In this document: positions 1-6,290 of the stretch, piece after piece
Layout of the letters: each line of letters begins with the position of its first letter
How positions within the stretch are numbered: the stretch's first letter is position 1
From: an uncultured Ruminococcus sp.
GTDB lineage: Bacteria > Bacillota > Clostridia > Lachnospirales > Lachnospiraceae
Assembly: GCA_900555215.1 (NCBI GenBank)
Contig: USKR01000067.1
Coordinates: 1 to 7,088 of the forward strand
DNA: 7,088 nucleotides
Direction of reading: 5' to 3'
Position numbers and translations under genes: made by a program
Notes under the pieces: model-generated
The model's input: the letters and a program-made list of their open reading frames with translations, nothing else
Databases searched by the model: none
Told to the model about the DNA's origin: nothing

Positions 1-370
1 TTCCGATGGCAGTTGTCTTACCCACTCCGTTCACGCCGATCACGAATACGACTGACGTGCGGTCTTCAAATTCATACGCTGTCTCGCCCACATCCATCTG
101 CTCTTTGATGCTGTCGATCAGCAGCTGCCTGCACTCAATGGGCTCTTTCAGATGCTGCGCGCGTACCTTTTCCCTCAGGTCGTCCAGGATCTCCATGGTC
201 GCGTGGACTCCCAGGTCACCCATGATCAGCGTTTCTTCCAGTTCCTCGTAGAAGTCCTCGTCAATCTTGGAAAATCCGTGGAAAATACTGTCCATCCCGG
301 ATACGATATTATCTCTGGTCTTGGTGAGACCTGAGACGAGACGTTTAAAAAATCCTTTTTTTTCTCCCAT
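1..370 (-). CDS. ftsY: Signal recognition particle receptor FtsY, N-terminal part (cut by window edge)
   Basis: FtsY is the membrane-associated GTPase that docks the SRP (Ffh plus 4.5S/6S RNA) with its ribosome-nascent chain at the Sec translocon. The window shows the first 123 residues. Residues 1-25 are basic and hydrophobic (GFFKRLVSGL), as expected of the amphipathic membrane-targeting helix. Next comes the helical N domain (about 30-105, containing DEDFYEELEETLIMGDLGV), then the start of the G domain with the P-loop GVNGVGKTTAIG at 112-123, where the sequence ends. There is no long acidic A domain, so this is the short Gram-positive form. ATG at 370 is preceded by AGGAGA (378-383) with a 7-nt spacer. 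It starts 18 nt after the smc stop and is probably cotranscribed with smc. Ffh shares the NG fold, but the N-terminal targeting helix and the position next to smc favour FtsY. Confidence 0.95.
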   Translation of the reverse strand, partial: MGEKKGFFKRLVSGLTKTRDNIVSGMDSIFHGFSKIDEDFYEELEETLIMGDLGVHATMEILDDLREKVRAQHLKEPIECRQLLIDSIKEQMDVGETAYEFEDRTSVVFVIGVNGVGKTTAIG

Positions 371-388
371 TCCGCTCTCTCCTGCTCT

Positions 389-3300
389 TTATTTGTCCAG
401 TTCATTCTCCAGCAGATCCACTGACACAAGGGTGGACACGCCCTTTTCCTGCATGGTGATCCCGTACAGCCGGTCTGCCGCTGTCATTGTCCCTCTTCGG
501 TGAGTGATGACGATAAACTGAGTATTTTCAGTTAGTTTGTGCAGATACTGCGCAAACCTGGTCACATTATTATCATCCAGAGCCGCTTCGATCTCGTCCA
601 GCAGACAGAAAGGAGACGGCTTTAAGTTCTGGATCGCAAACAGAAGGGCGATCGCGGTCAATGCCTTCTCGCCTCCCGAGAGCTGCATCATATTCTGCAG
701 CTTCTTCCCCGGCGGCTGGGCAATGATGCGGATGCCTGCCTCCAGGATATCTTCATCCTCCATCAGTTCCAATGTTCCTTTTCCTCCTCCGAAAAGCTGC
801 TTAAAGACACTGTTGAACTCTTCGGCGATCCGGGCGAACTGCTCGGCGAACTGTTTTCTCATGGCGGCGTCCAATTCCTCTATGATCTGCACAAGCGTTG
901 CCTCCGCCTCGACCAGGTCGTCATGCTGCCCCTTCAGGAACTCATATCTCTCAGACACATTTTTAAAATCCTCGATGGCATTTACATTTACAGTGCCCAG
1001 CTTCCGGATTTCATTTTTCAATGTCTGGATCTGGCGTTTCATATAAGACAGATCTGTCAGATTTGCATCTCTTAACTCCATGGCATGATTATATGTAAGC
1101 TCATATTCTTCCCACATATAATTCATCTGCTTCTCTGAAGCAGCCTCATAGGATTCTTTCTGGCTGTTCAATCTGAAACATTCTTTATCCAGGCTGGATA
1201 TGTGCTTTGCCAGCTCTTCCCTCATCCTGAGGAAATCTTTATGCTTCTGATTCAGGTCCTCCCTTTTCTCCGTCTGTTCCCGGATTTCTTTACCGATCTC
1301 ATCAAACAGCTCCTTTGAATCTTCGATCGTGTTCTTAAGTTCTCTTATCTTTTCCTCTTTTTCCCGGATTTCTTCCGATGCATGGTCCTTGTTGGAATCC
1401 AGTTCCTTTAATTCCGCCTCAAACTTACCCGTTTCTTCATCAATACGGGAAACATTTTCCAGGATAAACACATTCTGCTGTTCCAGCGCGGCAAGCGCAA
1501 GGTGCGCCTCCTCTGAGTGCTTCAATTGAAGGCTTTCCTCCTGCTTTTCTCCGTCCAGCATCTTCTGCAGCTCTTCGATCCTTGCATTTAAATCCTGTTC
1601 CAGGTTCTCCGATGTCTCCAGCTCCATCTGGATAGACTCTTCGTTATCCCGGATCTGCTGCAGTTCCAGCTCTAATTTTTTCTGCTCAGAAGCATGCCCT
1701 TCCAGGCGTTTCTTTCCCTCTTCCATGCGGACACGCGTCTGTTCCACATTCATCTTTGCAGTATTCTCAAGAACAGACGCCTTTCTGAGCTCCTGCTGGA
1801 TCTCATCAATGGCATTATAACATGTCCCTCTCTGTGCTTTTATCCTGCCGACTTCCTTCTCCATGGCGTCCATATCTGACTTCAGCATGGCGACTGTCTT
1901 CTCAAATTCCTCTATCTCCCTGCGTCTGCTCAAAAGATTGCTGGAATTTTTAAACGCTCCTCCTGTCATGGAACCGCCCGGATTGATCAGCTCGCCTTCC
2001 AGAGTTACCAGTCTCAGAGTCTGACGGTATTTCCTTGCAATAGAGATTCCGTCATCAATAGTGCGCACTACGACCGTTCTGCCCAGGAGCTGGGCTGCAA
2101 GCCCGTCAAATTGAGGATCCACATGCACCAGGGTATTTGCAAGTCCGACTACGCCTTTTTCCCTGAGCGCCTCTTCATTTTTAAGCCCGGAGCTGCCTTT
2201 CATGCTGGTAAGGGGAAGGAATGTTGCACGCCCGTATTTATTCTTTTTCAGGAATGCGATCATCCTCTTTGCCGTATCTTCGTTATCTGTAACGATATTC
2301 TGGATGCTTCCTCCAAGGGCAGTCTCAATGGCGATCTCATATTCCTTGTCTACTTTGATGATATCTGCCACAACGCCGATGAGTCCCTTTTCTCTGTCCT
2401 TGTTAGACATCACTCTGCGGATACTGTTTCCGTAGCCGTCATAGCGCTCCGTAATATTCTTCAGCGATTCCAGGCGTGAAGATTCTCTGTGATAGGCGGT
2501 CTGTCCGATCCTGAGCTTCTCCTGCTTTTCATTCAGCTCGTTCTGAAGTCTTGCGATCGTATGCTCATTCTCTGTGATTTTTTGGTTATATCCCGCAATT
2601 GTTTTCTGTACACTGCTCAGCTCTTCCTCATATTTCTCAAGAGCCGCCGACTGCCTCTCCTGCTCTGCCGATACCTCCAGGATACTCCTTGACAGAGCCG
2701 CCCTGCGCGATGCGATCTGCTCTCTTGTTGTGTCATAGTGCTGGATCTTCGCCTTCGTGGAAGCCCGGTTTCCGAGGATATCCATGATCTCCTGCTTCCT
2801 GCCTTCGATCTCTGCAGTGTGCTCCGCGATCCTGCTCTGTACCTCGATCAGCTTTTCCTTTGCCTGGCTGTCCTGGGCGGAAGCTTTACTCAGCTTTTCC
2901 TGCACCTCCTGCTTTTCTTTTTCAAGAGAAGCCTTTTGTTCCTGTCTTGTCTCAATCTCGACACGGACGGCATTCGAACGGTTGTCATAGTGCTCGTCAT
3001 TCATGCGGACTGTATTAATCTGTTCTTTCAGGACATTGATCTGTCCCTCAAGCTGCTGTTTCAGGAGATTTGTCTCATTGAGCTGATTTTTCGCTGTCTC
3101 AATGGCAAGATCGATCTGTTCGACCTCTTCCTCGATCGCCTCGTACTCGGCTTTCATCTCTTCGTAACGCTGGTTGGAATCCTCCATCTCAGATGCGGCG
3201 ATCTCATATTTCTCTTCCACCTCTTTCATCCGATCCCGGATTCTCTCTTCCTCGAGCAGGAACATATTGATATCATACGTCTTCAGTTCTTCTTTTTTCT

Positions 3301-3949
3301 TCAGATATTCCTTTGCGGTCTCAGACTGCTTTTCCAGAGGTCCAAGCTGTTTTTCAAGCTCCTGGAGTATATCATTGACTCTGGTCAGGTTCATCCGTTC
3401 CTCTTCCAGTTTTTTGACAGACAGATTTTTCCGGCGTTTAAACTTCACAATGCCGGCTGCTTCGTCAAAGAGCTCTCTTCTTTCCTCCGGCTTTCCGCTT
3501 AAGATCTTATCAATCTGTCCCTGTCCGATAATGGAATAGCCTTCTTTTCCGATTCCGGTATCATAGAACATCTCGTTAATATCCTTGAGGCGGCATGCTG
3601 CCCCATTGATCATGTACTCACTCTCACCGGACCGGTATAATTTGCGGGTCACTGTGACTTCCTCATAATCAACCGGAAGCTTATGATCCGAATTGTCCAA
3701 AGTGATCGCGACAGATGCATAACTCAACGGCTTGCGGTTCTCTGTACCGGAAAAGATCACATCCTGCATGCTCCCGCCGCGCAGCTGTTTCACCCGCTGT
3801 TCGCCCAGAACCCAGCGCACGGCGTCCGCCACATTACTCTTCCCGCTTCCATTGGGACCTACGATGCCAGTGATCCCGTTATGGAAATCGAATTTTATTT
3901 TATTTGCAAAGGATTTAAATCCCTGTACTTCTATGTTTTTTAAATACAT
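389..3949 (-). CDS. smc: Chromosome segregation/condensation ATPase SMC
   Basis: SMC dimerises and, with ScpA and ScpB, forms the condensin-like ring that extrudes DNA loops and organises newly replicated origins. The protein is 1186 aa, the usual bacterial SMC length. The N-terminal ATPase head has Walker A GPNGSGKS at 31-38, the conserved LRGG at 56-59 and a Q-loop region IIGQGQ at 140-145. A long Glu/Lys/Gln-rich coiled coil (about 170-500) leads to the hinge (about 520-667, with GLIGVVAD, LGGSIQN and GGSMTGG), and a return coiled coil runs to about 1020. The C-terminal head has the ABC signature LSGGEKAL from 1090, Walker B PFCLLDE at 1113-1119 with catalytic Glu1119, the D-loop ALDD, and the H-loop His1150 in ITHRRGTM. 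All ATPase motifs are intact. ATG at 3949 is preceded by AGCAGGTG (3954-3961), one mismatch from an ideal ribosome binding site. The gap to the rnc stop is 12 nt, so rnc, smc and ftsY look like one transcription unit. Confidence 0.98.
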   Translation of the reverse strand: MYLKNIEVQGFKSFANKIKFDFHNGITGIVGPNGSGKSNVADAVRWVLGEQRVKQLRGGSMQDVIFSGTENRKPLSYASVAITLDNSDHKLPVDYEEVTVTRKLYRSGESEYMINGAACRLKDINEMFYDTGIGKEGYSIIGQGQIDKILSGKPEERRELFDEAAGIVKFKRRKNLSVKKLEEERMNLTRVNDILQELEKQLGPLEKQSETAKEYLKKKEELKTYDINMFLLEEERIRDRMKEVEEKYEIAASEMEDSNQRYEEMKAEYEAIEEEVEQIDLAIETAKNQLNETNLLKQQLEGQINVLKEQINTVRMNDEHYDNRSNAVRVEIETRQEQKASLEKEKQEVQEKLSKASAQDSQAKEKLIEVQSRIAEHTAEIEGRKQEIMDILGNRASTKAKIQHYDTTREQIASRRAALSRSILEVSAEQERQSAALEKYEEELSSVQKTIAGYNQKITENEHTIARLQNELNEKQEKLRIGQTAYHRESSRLESLKNITERYDGYGNSIRRVMSNKDREKGLIGVVADIIKVDKEYEIAIETALGGSIQNIVTDNEDTAKRMIAFLKKNKYGRATFLPLTSMKGSSGLKNEEALREKGVVGLANTLVHVDPQFDGLAAQLLGRTVVVRTIDDGISIARKYRQTLRLVTLEGELINPGGSMTGGAFKNSSNLLSRRREIEEFEKTVAMLKSDMDAMEKEVGRIKAQRGTCYNAIDEIQQELRKASVLENTAKMNVEQTRVRMEEGKKRLEGHASEQKKLELELQQIRDNEESIQMELETSENLEQDLNARIEELQKMLDGEKQEESLQLKHSEEAHLALAALEQQNVFILENVSRIDEETGKFEAELKELDSNKDHASEEIREKEEKIRELKNTIEDSKELFDEIGKEIREQTEKREDLNQKHKDFLRMREELAKHISSLDKECFRLNSQKESYEAASEKQMNYMWEEYELTYNHAMELRDANLTDLSYMKRQIQTLKNEIRKLGTVNVNAIEDFKNVSERYEFLKGQHDDLVEAEATLVQIIEELDAAMRKQFAEQFARIAEEFNSVFKQLFGGGKGTLELMEDEDILEAGIRIIAQPPGKKLQNMMQLSGGEKALTAIALLFAIQNLKPSPFCLLDEIEAALDDNNVTRFAQYLHKLTENTQFIVITHRRGTMTAADRLYGITMQEKGVSTLVSVDLLENELDK

Positions 3950-3961
3950 ACAACACCTGCT

Positions 3962-4651
3962 CTATTTTTCTCTCCGGAGGCTTAGGATCGCCTCGTACGC
4001 CGCCTGCTGCTCCGACGCCTTCTTAGTCCTGCCCACGCCTTTTCCCGATACCTTATTTCCGATCAGTACTTCCGTGTGGAAGGATTTATTATGGTCAGGT
4101 CCCTCAGCCTTGACAAGCCGGTAAGTGATCGTTCCCAGCTTTTCAGCCTGCACCATCTCCTGAAGGATAGTTTTACTATCATAAAAGAGCTTTTTATCTT
4201 CAAGGTCTGTCAGCACAAATCTGTGTATAAACTCTTTTGCACTAGTAAAACCACCATCCAGATATACCGCTCCGATCAATGCTTCCATGGCGTCTGACGT
4301 AACGGAATCCCTCATTCTTCCACCTGTTGCCTCCTCGCCCTTTCCCAGAAGAAGATAGCTTCCCAGATCGATATCTCTTGCGCAGAGTGCCAGGGACGGT
4401 TCGCATACCATGCTTGCCCTTGTCTTTGTCAGCTCGCCCTCCGGCATCTTCGGCGATCCCTTAAAAAGGAACTCGCTCGATACCAGTTCCAATACCGCGT
4501 CACCCAGAAATTCCAGCCTCTCATTGCACTGATATTTGGGCAGACTGCGTTCATTAGTGTAGGAACTGTGCATCATTGCCCGCTCAAGAAGGGAGAAGTC
4601 ACGGAATATATATCCGATTTTCTGTTCCAGTTCTTTTAATCTGTCTTTCAT
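3962..4651 (-). CDS. rnc: Ribonuclease III
   Basis: RNase III is a cytoplasmic homodimeric Mg2+-dependent endonuclease that cuts double-stranded RNA. It matures 16S/23S rRNA precursors and controls some mRNAs. The 229-aa protein has the family signature NERLEFLGDAVL at 43-54. By comparison with characterised enzymes, the metal-binding residues are Glu47, Asp51, Asp120 and Glu123, all present. The catalytic domain spans about 1-150. A double-stranded RNA-binding domain spans about 156-226, starting DSKTILQEMVQ and ending in the basic KGVGRTKKASEQQAA helix. ATG at 4651 follows AAAGGAG (4659-4665) with a 7-nt spacer. The gene begins only 22 nt past a terminator-like hairpin downstream of acpP, so its expression depends on read-through or on a promoter overlapping the acpP end. 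Rnc-smc-ftsY adjacency is common in Firmicutes. Confidence 0.97.
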   Translation of the reverse strand: MKDRLKELEQKIGYIFRDFSLLERAMMHSSYTNERSLPKYQCNERLEFLGDAVLELVSSEFLFKGSPKMPEGELTKTRASMVCEPSLALCARDIDLGSYLLLGKGEEATGGRMRDSVTSDAMEALIGAVYLDGGFTSAKEFIHRFVLTDLEDKKLFYDSKTILQEMVQAEKLGTITYRLVKAEGPDHNKSFHTEVLIGNKVSGKGVGRTKKASEQQAAYEAILSLRREK

Positions 4652-4673
4652 CTGTCAACTCCTTTATGAAAAC

Positions 4674-4697
4674 GAAAAAGCCCACAGGGGCTTTTTC
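4674..4697 (-). terminator. Intrinsic terminator after acpP, just upstream of rnc
   Basis: A perfect 10-bp inverted repeat (4674-4683 with 4688-4697) encloses a 4-nt loop. On the minus strand the stem is GAAAAAGCCC, loop CTGT, then GGGCTTTTTC, followed by GTTTTC. The A-run/T-run symmetry makes it potentially bidirectional. It begins 17 nt after the acpP stop and ends 22 nt before the rnc start, so it either separates plsX-acpP from rnc-smc-ftsY or attenuates transcription into them. The U-tract is partly in the stem, so efficiency is uncertain. Confidence 0.8.
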
Positions 4698-4714
4698 ATT
4701 CAATGATCCTTTGA

Positions 4715-4945
4715 TTATTCCACTGCCTTTTTGATCTGGTCTACCGCATCCTGCACTGTTACGATTTTCTCTGCCTCTTCATTGTCGATCTCGATGTCAA
4801 ACTCTTCCTCGATCCCCATGATGATCTGGAAAATATCCAGAGAATCCGCGCCCAGGTCATCTACAAATGTAGTCTCCGGTCTGATCTCATCTTTCTGCAC
4901 GTTGAGAACATCCGCAATAATCTCCTGAAGTTTTTCAAATTCCAT
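4715..4945 (-). CDS. acpP: Acyl carrier protein
   Basis: ACP carries growing acyl chains as thioesters on a 4'-phosphopantetheine arm and hands them to fatty acid synthase enzymes and to PlsX. The 76-aa acidic protein has the attachment motif GADSLD with Ser35 as the modified residue, followed by the helix II recognition region IFQIIMGIEEEF. Length and serine position match ordinary AcpP. I chose ATG at 4945 because AAGGAGGAG lies 6 nt upstream. An in-frame ATG at 4972, overlapping the plsX stop as ATGA, would add nine residues but has no ribosome binding site. Helix II reads DIFQII where E. coli and Bacillus AcpP have D(T/V)VEL, so this may be a lineage variant or one of several ACPs in the genome. 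The gap to the plsX stop is 23 nt, implying cotranscription with plsX. Confidence 0.95.
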   Translation of the reverse strand: MEFEKLQEIIADVLNVQKDEIRPETTFVDDLGADSLDIFQIIMGIEEEFDIEIDNEEAEKIVTVQDAVDQIKKAVE

Positions 4946-4951
4946 AGTTAA

Positions 4952-4960
4952 CTCCTCCTT
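4952..4960 (-). promoter_or_regulatory. Ribosome binding site deciding the acpP start
   Basis: AAGGAGGAG sits 6 nt before the ATG at 4945. It lies inside the alternative N-terminal extension from the ATG at 4972, so the shorter 76-aa protein is the likely product. Confidence 0.85.
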
Positions 4961-4968
4961 GACTTCAT

Positions 4969-5997
4969 TCATTTACTTTTTTCTTCGTCCTGCGTCTCCT
5001 GTATAGCTGCTTTTATCTTTTCATTTATTTTCTGCTCTTTAAATGTGACGCACTGGATAATAGAATTACACACCTCTTTTGAAGCAGAACTTCCGTGTGT
5101 CTTAACGACCAGACCTTTAAGTCCCAGCATCGGCGCGCCGCCGTATTCACTGGCATCAAAGTCCTTGAGTGTCGCTTTCAGGGCAGGTTTTACAAGAAGA
5201 GCCCCGATCTTGCTCCGAAGGCTTGACATCATGCCCGATTTTATCTTCTTTACCAGGGCTCCGCCCACACCTTCATAAAGTTTAAGAATTACATTTCCCA
5301 CAAAAGCTTCACAGACGATCACATCTACATTACCGTAAGGGATTTCCCTTGCTTCCACGCTTCCGACAAAATTGATGTCCTTACAAGCTTTCAGGAGCGG
5401 GAACGTCTCTTTGACGAGCGCATTTCCTTTTTCTTCCTCCGCACCGACATTCACGATGCCCACCGTAGGATTCTTCTTGCCCATGACGCTCTCCATATAA
5501 ATGGATCCCATCTTGGCAAACTGAACAAGGTGAGAAGGTCTGGCGTCTACATTCGCCCCGCAGTCAATCAGCAGGGATACTCCTTTCAGTGTGGGAATCA
5601 GCGGAGCAAGCGGCGGTCTCTCCACTCCCTTGATCCTTCCCACGAGCACCTGTCCGCCGACGAGCACGGCGCCCGTGCTTCCGGCTGAAACGAAAGCATC
5701 TGCCTCTCCGTCTTTCACAAGTTTCATCGCGACTACGATCGAGGAATCCTTCTTTCCGCGGATCGCCTTCACAGGCGGCTCTGCCGTCTCGATCACCTCT
5801 GTCGCGTTAATGATGCGGATCTGTTCGGCAGGATAAGTATATTTTTCCAGCTCTTCCTTTATCACGTTTTCCCGGCCTGTCAGCAGCACCTGGATATCCT
5901 TTCTCTGCCGGACCGCCTCCACTGCGCGCTTTACGATCTCTGCCGGAGCATTATCGCCGCCCATGGCATCGAGCGCCACTCTCGTAATATCAGACAT
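4969..5997 (-). CDS. plsX: Phosphate acyltransferase PlsX (acyl-ACP:phosphate acyltransferase)
   Basis: PlsX is a peripheral membrane enzyme that converts acyl-ACP plus phosphate into acyl-phosphate, which PlsY then uses to acylate glycerol-3-phosphate in phospholipid synthesis. The 342-aa protein has the expected length. Visible family motifs are the N-terminal VALDAMGGDNAP (7-18), FVSAGSTGAVL (102-112), LIDCGANVDARP (143-154), the NVGAEEEKGN segment (183-192), CEAFVGNVILK (229-239) and YGGAPMLGLKG with HGSS (285-304). CEAFVGN differs slightly from the DGF(T/V)GN seen in well-known homologues. ATG at 5997 follows AGGAGG with a 7-nt spacer. An in-frame ATG at 6075 would add 26 hydrophobic residues, but these are encoded by the terminator and promoter region, so I rejected it. 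It is followed 23 nt later by acpP, the carrier of its substrate. Confidence 0.97.
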   Translation of the reverse strand: MSDITRVALDAMGGDNAPAEIVKRAVEAVRQRKDIQVLLTGRENVIKEELEKYTYPAEQIRIINATEVIETAEPPVKAIRGKKDSSIVVAMKLVKDGEADAFVSAGSTGAVLVGGQVLVGRIKGVERPPLAPLIPTLKGVSLLIDCGANVDARPSHLVQFAKMGSIYMESVMGKKNPTVGIVNVGAEEEKGNALVKETFPLLKACKDINFVGSVEAREIPYGNVDVIVCEAFVGNVILKLYEGVGGALVKKIKSGMMSSLRSKIGALLVKPALKATLKDFDASEYGGAPMLGLKGLVVKTHGSSASKEVCNSIIQCVTFKEQKINEKIKAAIQETQDEEKSK

Positions 5998-6004
5998 CTT
6001 CCTT

Positions 6005-6010
6005 CCTCCT
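6005..6010 (-). promoter_or_regulatory. Ribosome binding site deciding the plsX start
   Basis: AGGAGG lies 7 nt before the ATG at 5997, just ahead of the conserved N-terminal motif. This fixes the start and excludes the longer in-frame reading frame from 6075. Confidence 0.85.
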
Positions 6011-6014
6011 AACG

Positions 6015-6039
6015 CTACTGAAAATATTCTACTGGAAAA
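6015..6039 (-). repeat. Short direct repeat around the plsX -10 box
   Basis: On the minus strand TTTTCCAGTAG (6029-6039) is followed by TTTTCAGTAG (6015-6024), identical apart from one extra C. The repeat start points are 15 nt apart. The two copies flank and partly overlap the proposed -10 box (6026-6031). The repeats could be a regulator binding site, or chance in AT-rich sequence. They do not match the inverted FapR or FabT operators I know. Confidence 0.45.
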
Positions 6040-6054
6040 CATTATAAAAATCAA
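6026..6054 (-). promoter_or_regulatory. Sigma-A type promoter for plsX-acpP
   Basis: On the minus strand a -35 box TTGATT (6049-6054) is separated by 17 bp from a -10 box TAGAAT (6026-6031). Transcription would start near 6018-6020, about 20 nt before the plsX ATG. A competing reading uses a perfect TATAAT (6041-6046) with TTGCGT (6065-6070) and an 18-bp spacer, which would place the -35 box inside the preceding terminator stem. Either way, initiation is expected between the rpmF terminator and plsX. Confidence 0.6.
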
Positions 6055-6055
6055 C

Positions 6056-6095
6056 AAAAAAAAGACGCAAAACACAAAGTTTTTACGTCCTTTTT
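6056..6095 (-). terminator. Strong intrinsic terminator after rpmF
   Basis: On the minus strand the core stem GACGTAAAA (6081-6089) pairs with TTTTGCGTC (6064-6072) around an 8-nt loop, including one G-T wobble. An outer A5/T5 segment extends it to about 15 bp (6058-6095). A run of eight T (6056-6063) overlaps the end of the stem. It begins 12 nt after the rpmF stop, so the yceD-rpmF transcript should largely end here, before plsX. Confidence 0.88.
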
Positions 6096-6107
6096 CCTTA
6101 TTGATAA

Positions 6108-6287
6108 TTAGTCAACGGAAATGATCTCACGTTTGTTGTATGCGCCGCAAGCCTTGCATACACGGTGAGGCATCATGAGCTCGCCGCACTTGCTGCATCT
6201 CACAAGATTCGGAGCGCTCATCTTCCAGTTAGCTCTTCTCTTATCTCTTCTTGCTTTTGAAGATTTATTCTTTGGACAGATTGACAT
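6108..6287 (-). CDS. rpmF: 50S ribosomal protein L32
   Basis: L32 is a small zinc-ribbon protein of the large ribosomal subunit. The 59-aa protein starts MSICPKNKSSKARRDKRRAN, with the basic N-terminal half typical of L32, and carries a four-cysteine zinc ribbon: Cys31-x2-Cys34 (CSKC) and Cys44-x2-Cys47 (CKAC). It is therefore the zinc-binding form; genomes sometimes also carry a paralogue lacking these cysteines. An additional Cys4 is not part of the ribbon. ATG at 6287 lies 3 nt after the yceD stop, with a perfect ribosome binding site inside the end of yceD, indicating translational coupling. The yceD-rpmF pair is conserved across bacteria. A strong terminator follows. Confidence 0.97.
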   Translation of the reverse strand: MSICPKNKSSKARRDKRRANWKMSAPNLVRCSKCGELMMPHRVCKACGAYNKREIISVD

Positions 6288-6290
6288 AGG

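Noticed and set aside
537..1046. 169-aa plus-strand open reading frame
   Set aside because: Antisense to the SMC C-terminal head, with composition typical of a shadow frame and no recognisable domain.
2738..3502. 254-aa plus-strand open reading frame rich in Leu and Phe, looking membrane-like
   Set aside because: It is the exact antisense of the SMC coiled coil. Glu/Lys-rich codons read backwards give Leu/Phe/Ser, producing a false hydrophobic protein; SMC on the other strand is complete and certain.
389..3949. SMC Walker B followed by IEAALDD considered as an unusual substitution
   Set aside because: The catalytic glutamate is present and Bacillus SMC has a very similar DEVEAALDE segment, so this is ordinary.
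4652..4657. TTGACA just before the rnc start, resembling a -35 box
   Set aside because: No -10 box lies at a suitable distance, and such a promoter would start inside rnc; the bases are the spacer after the ribosome binding site.
4795..4800. TTGACA within acpP on the minus strand as a possible rnc promoter
   Set aside because: No TATAAT-like hexamer occurs 16-18 bp downstream.
4946..4972. Nine-residue N-terminal extension of ACP from an ATG overlapping the plsX stop
   Set aside because: No ribosome binding site precedes it, and the extension contains the strong site that serves the ATG at 4945.
5998..6075. 26-residue hydrophobic N-terminal extension of PlsX resembling a signal peptide
   Set aside because: It is encoded by the terminator loop, T-run and promoter region. 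The real start at 5997 has an ideal ribosome binding site and begins at the conserved family N-terminus; PlsX needs no signal peptide.
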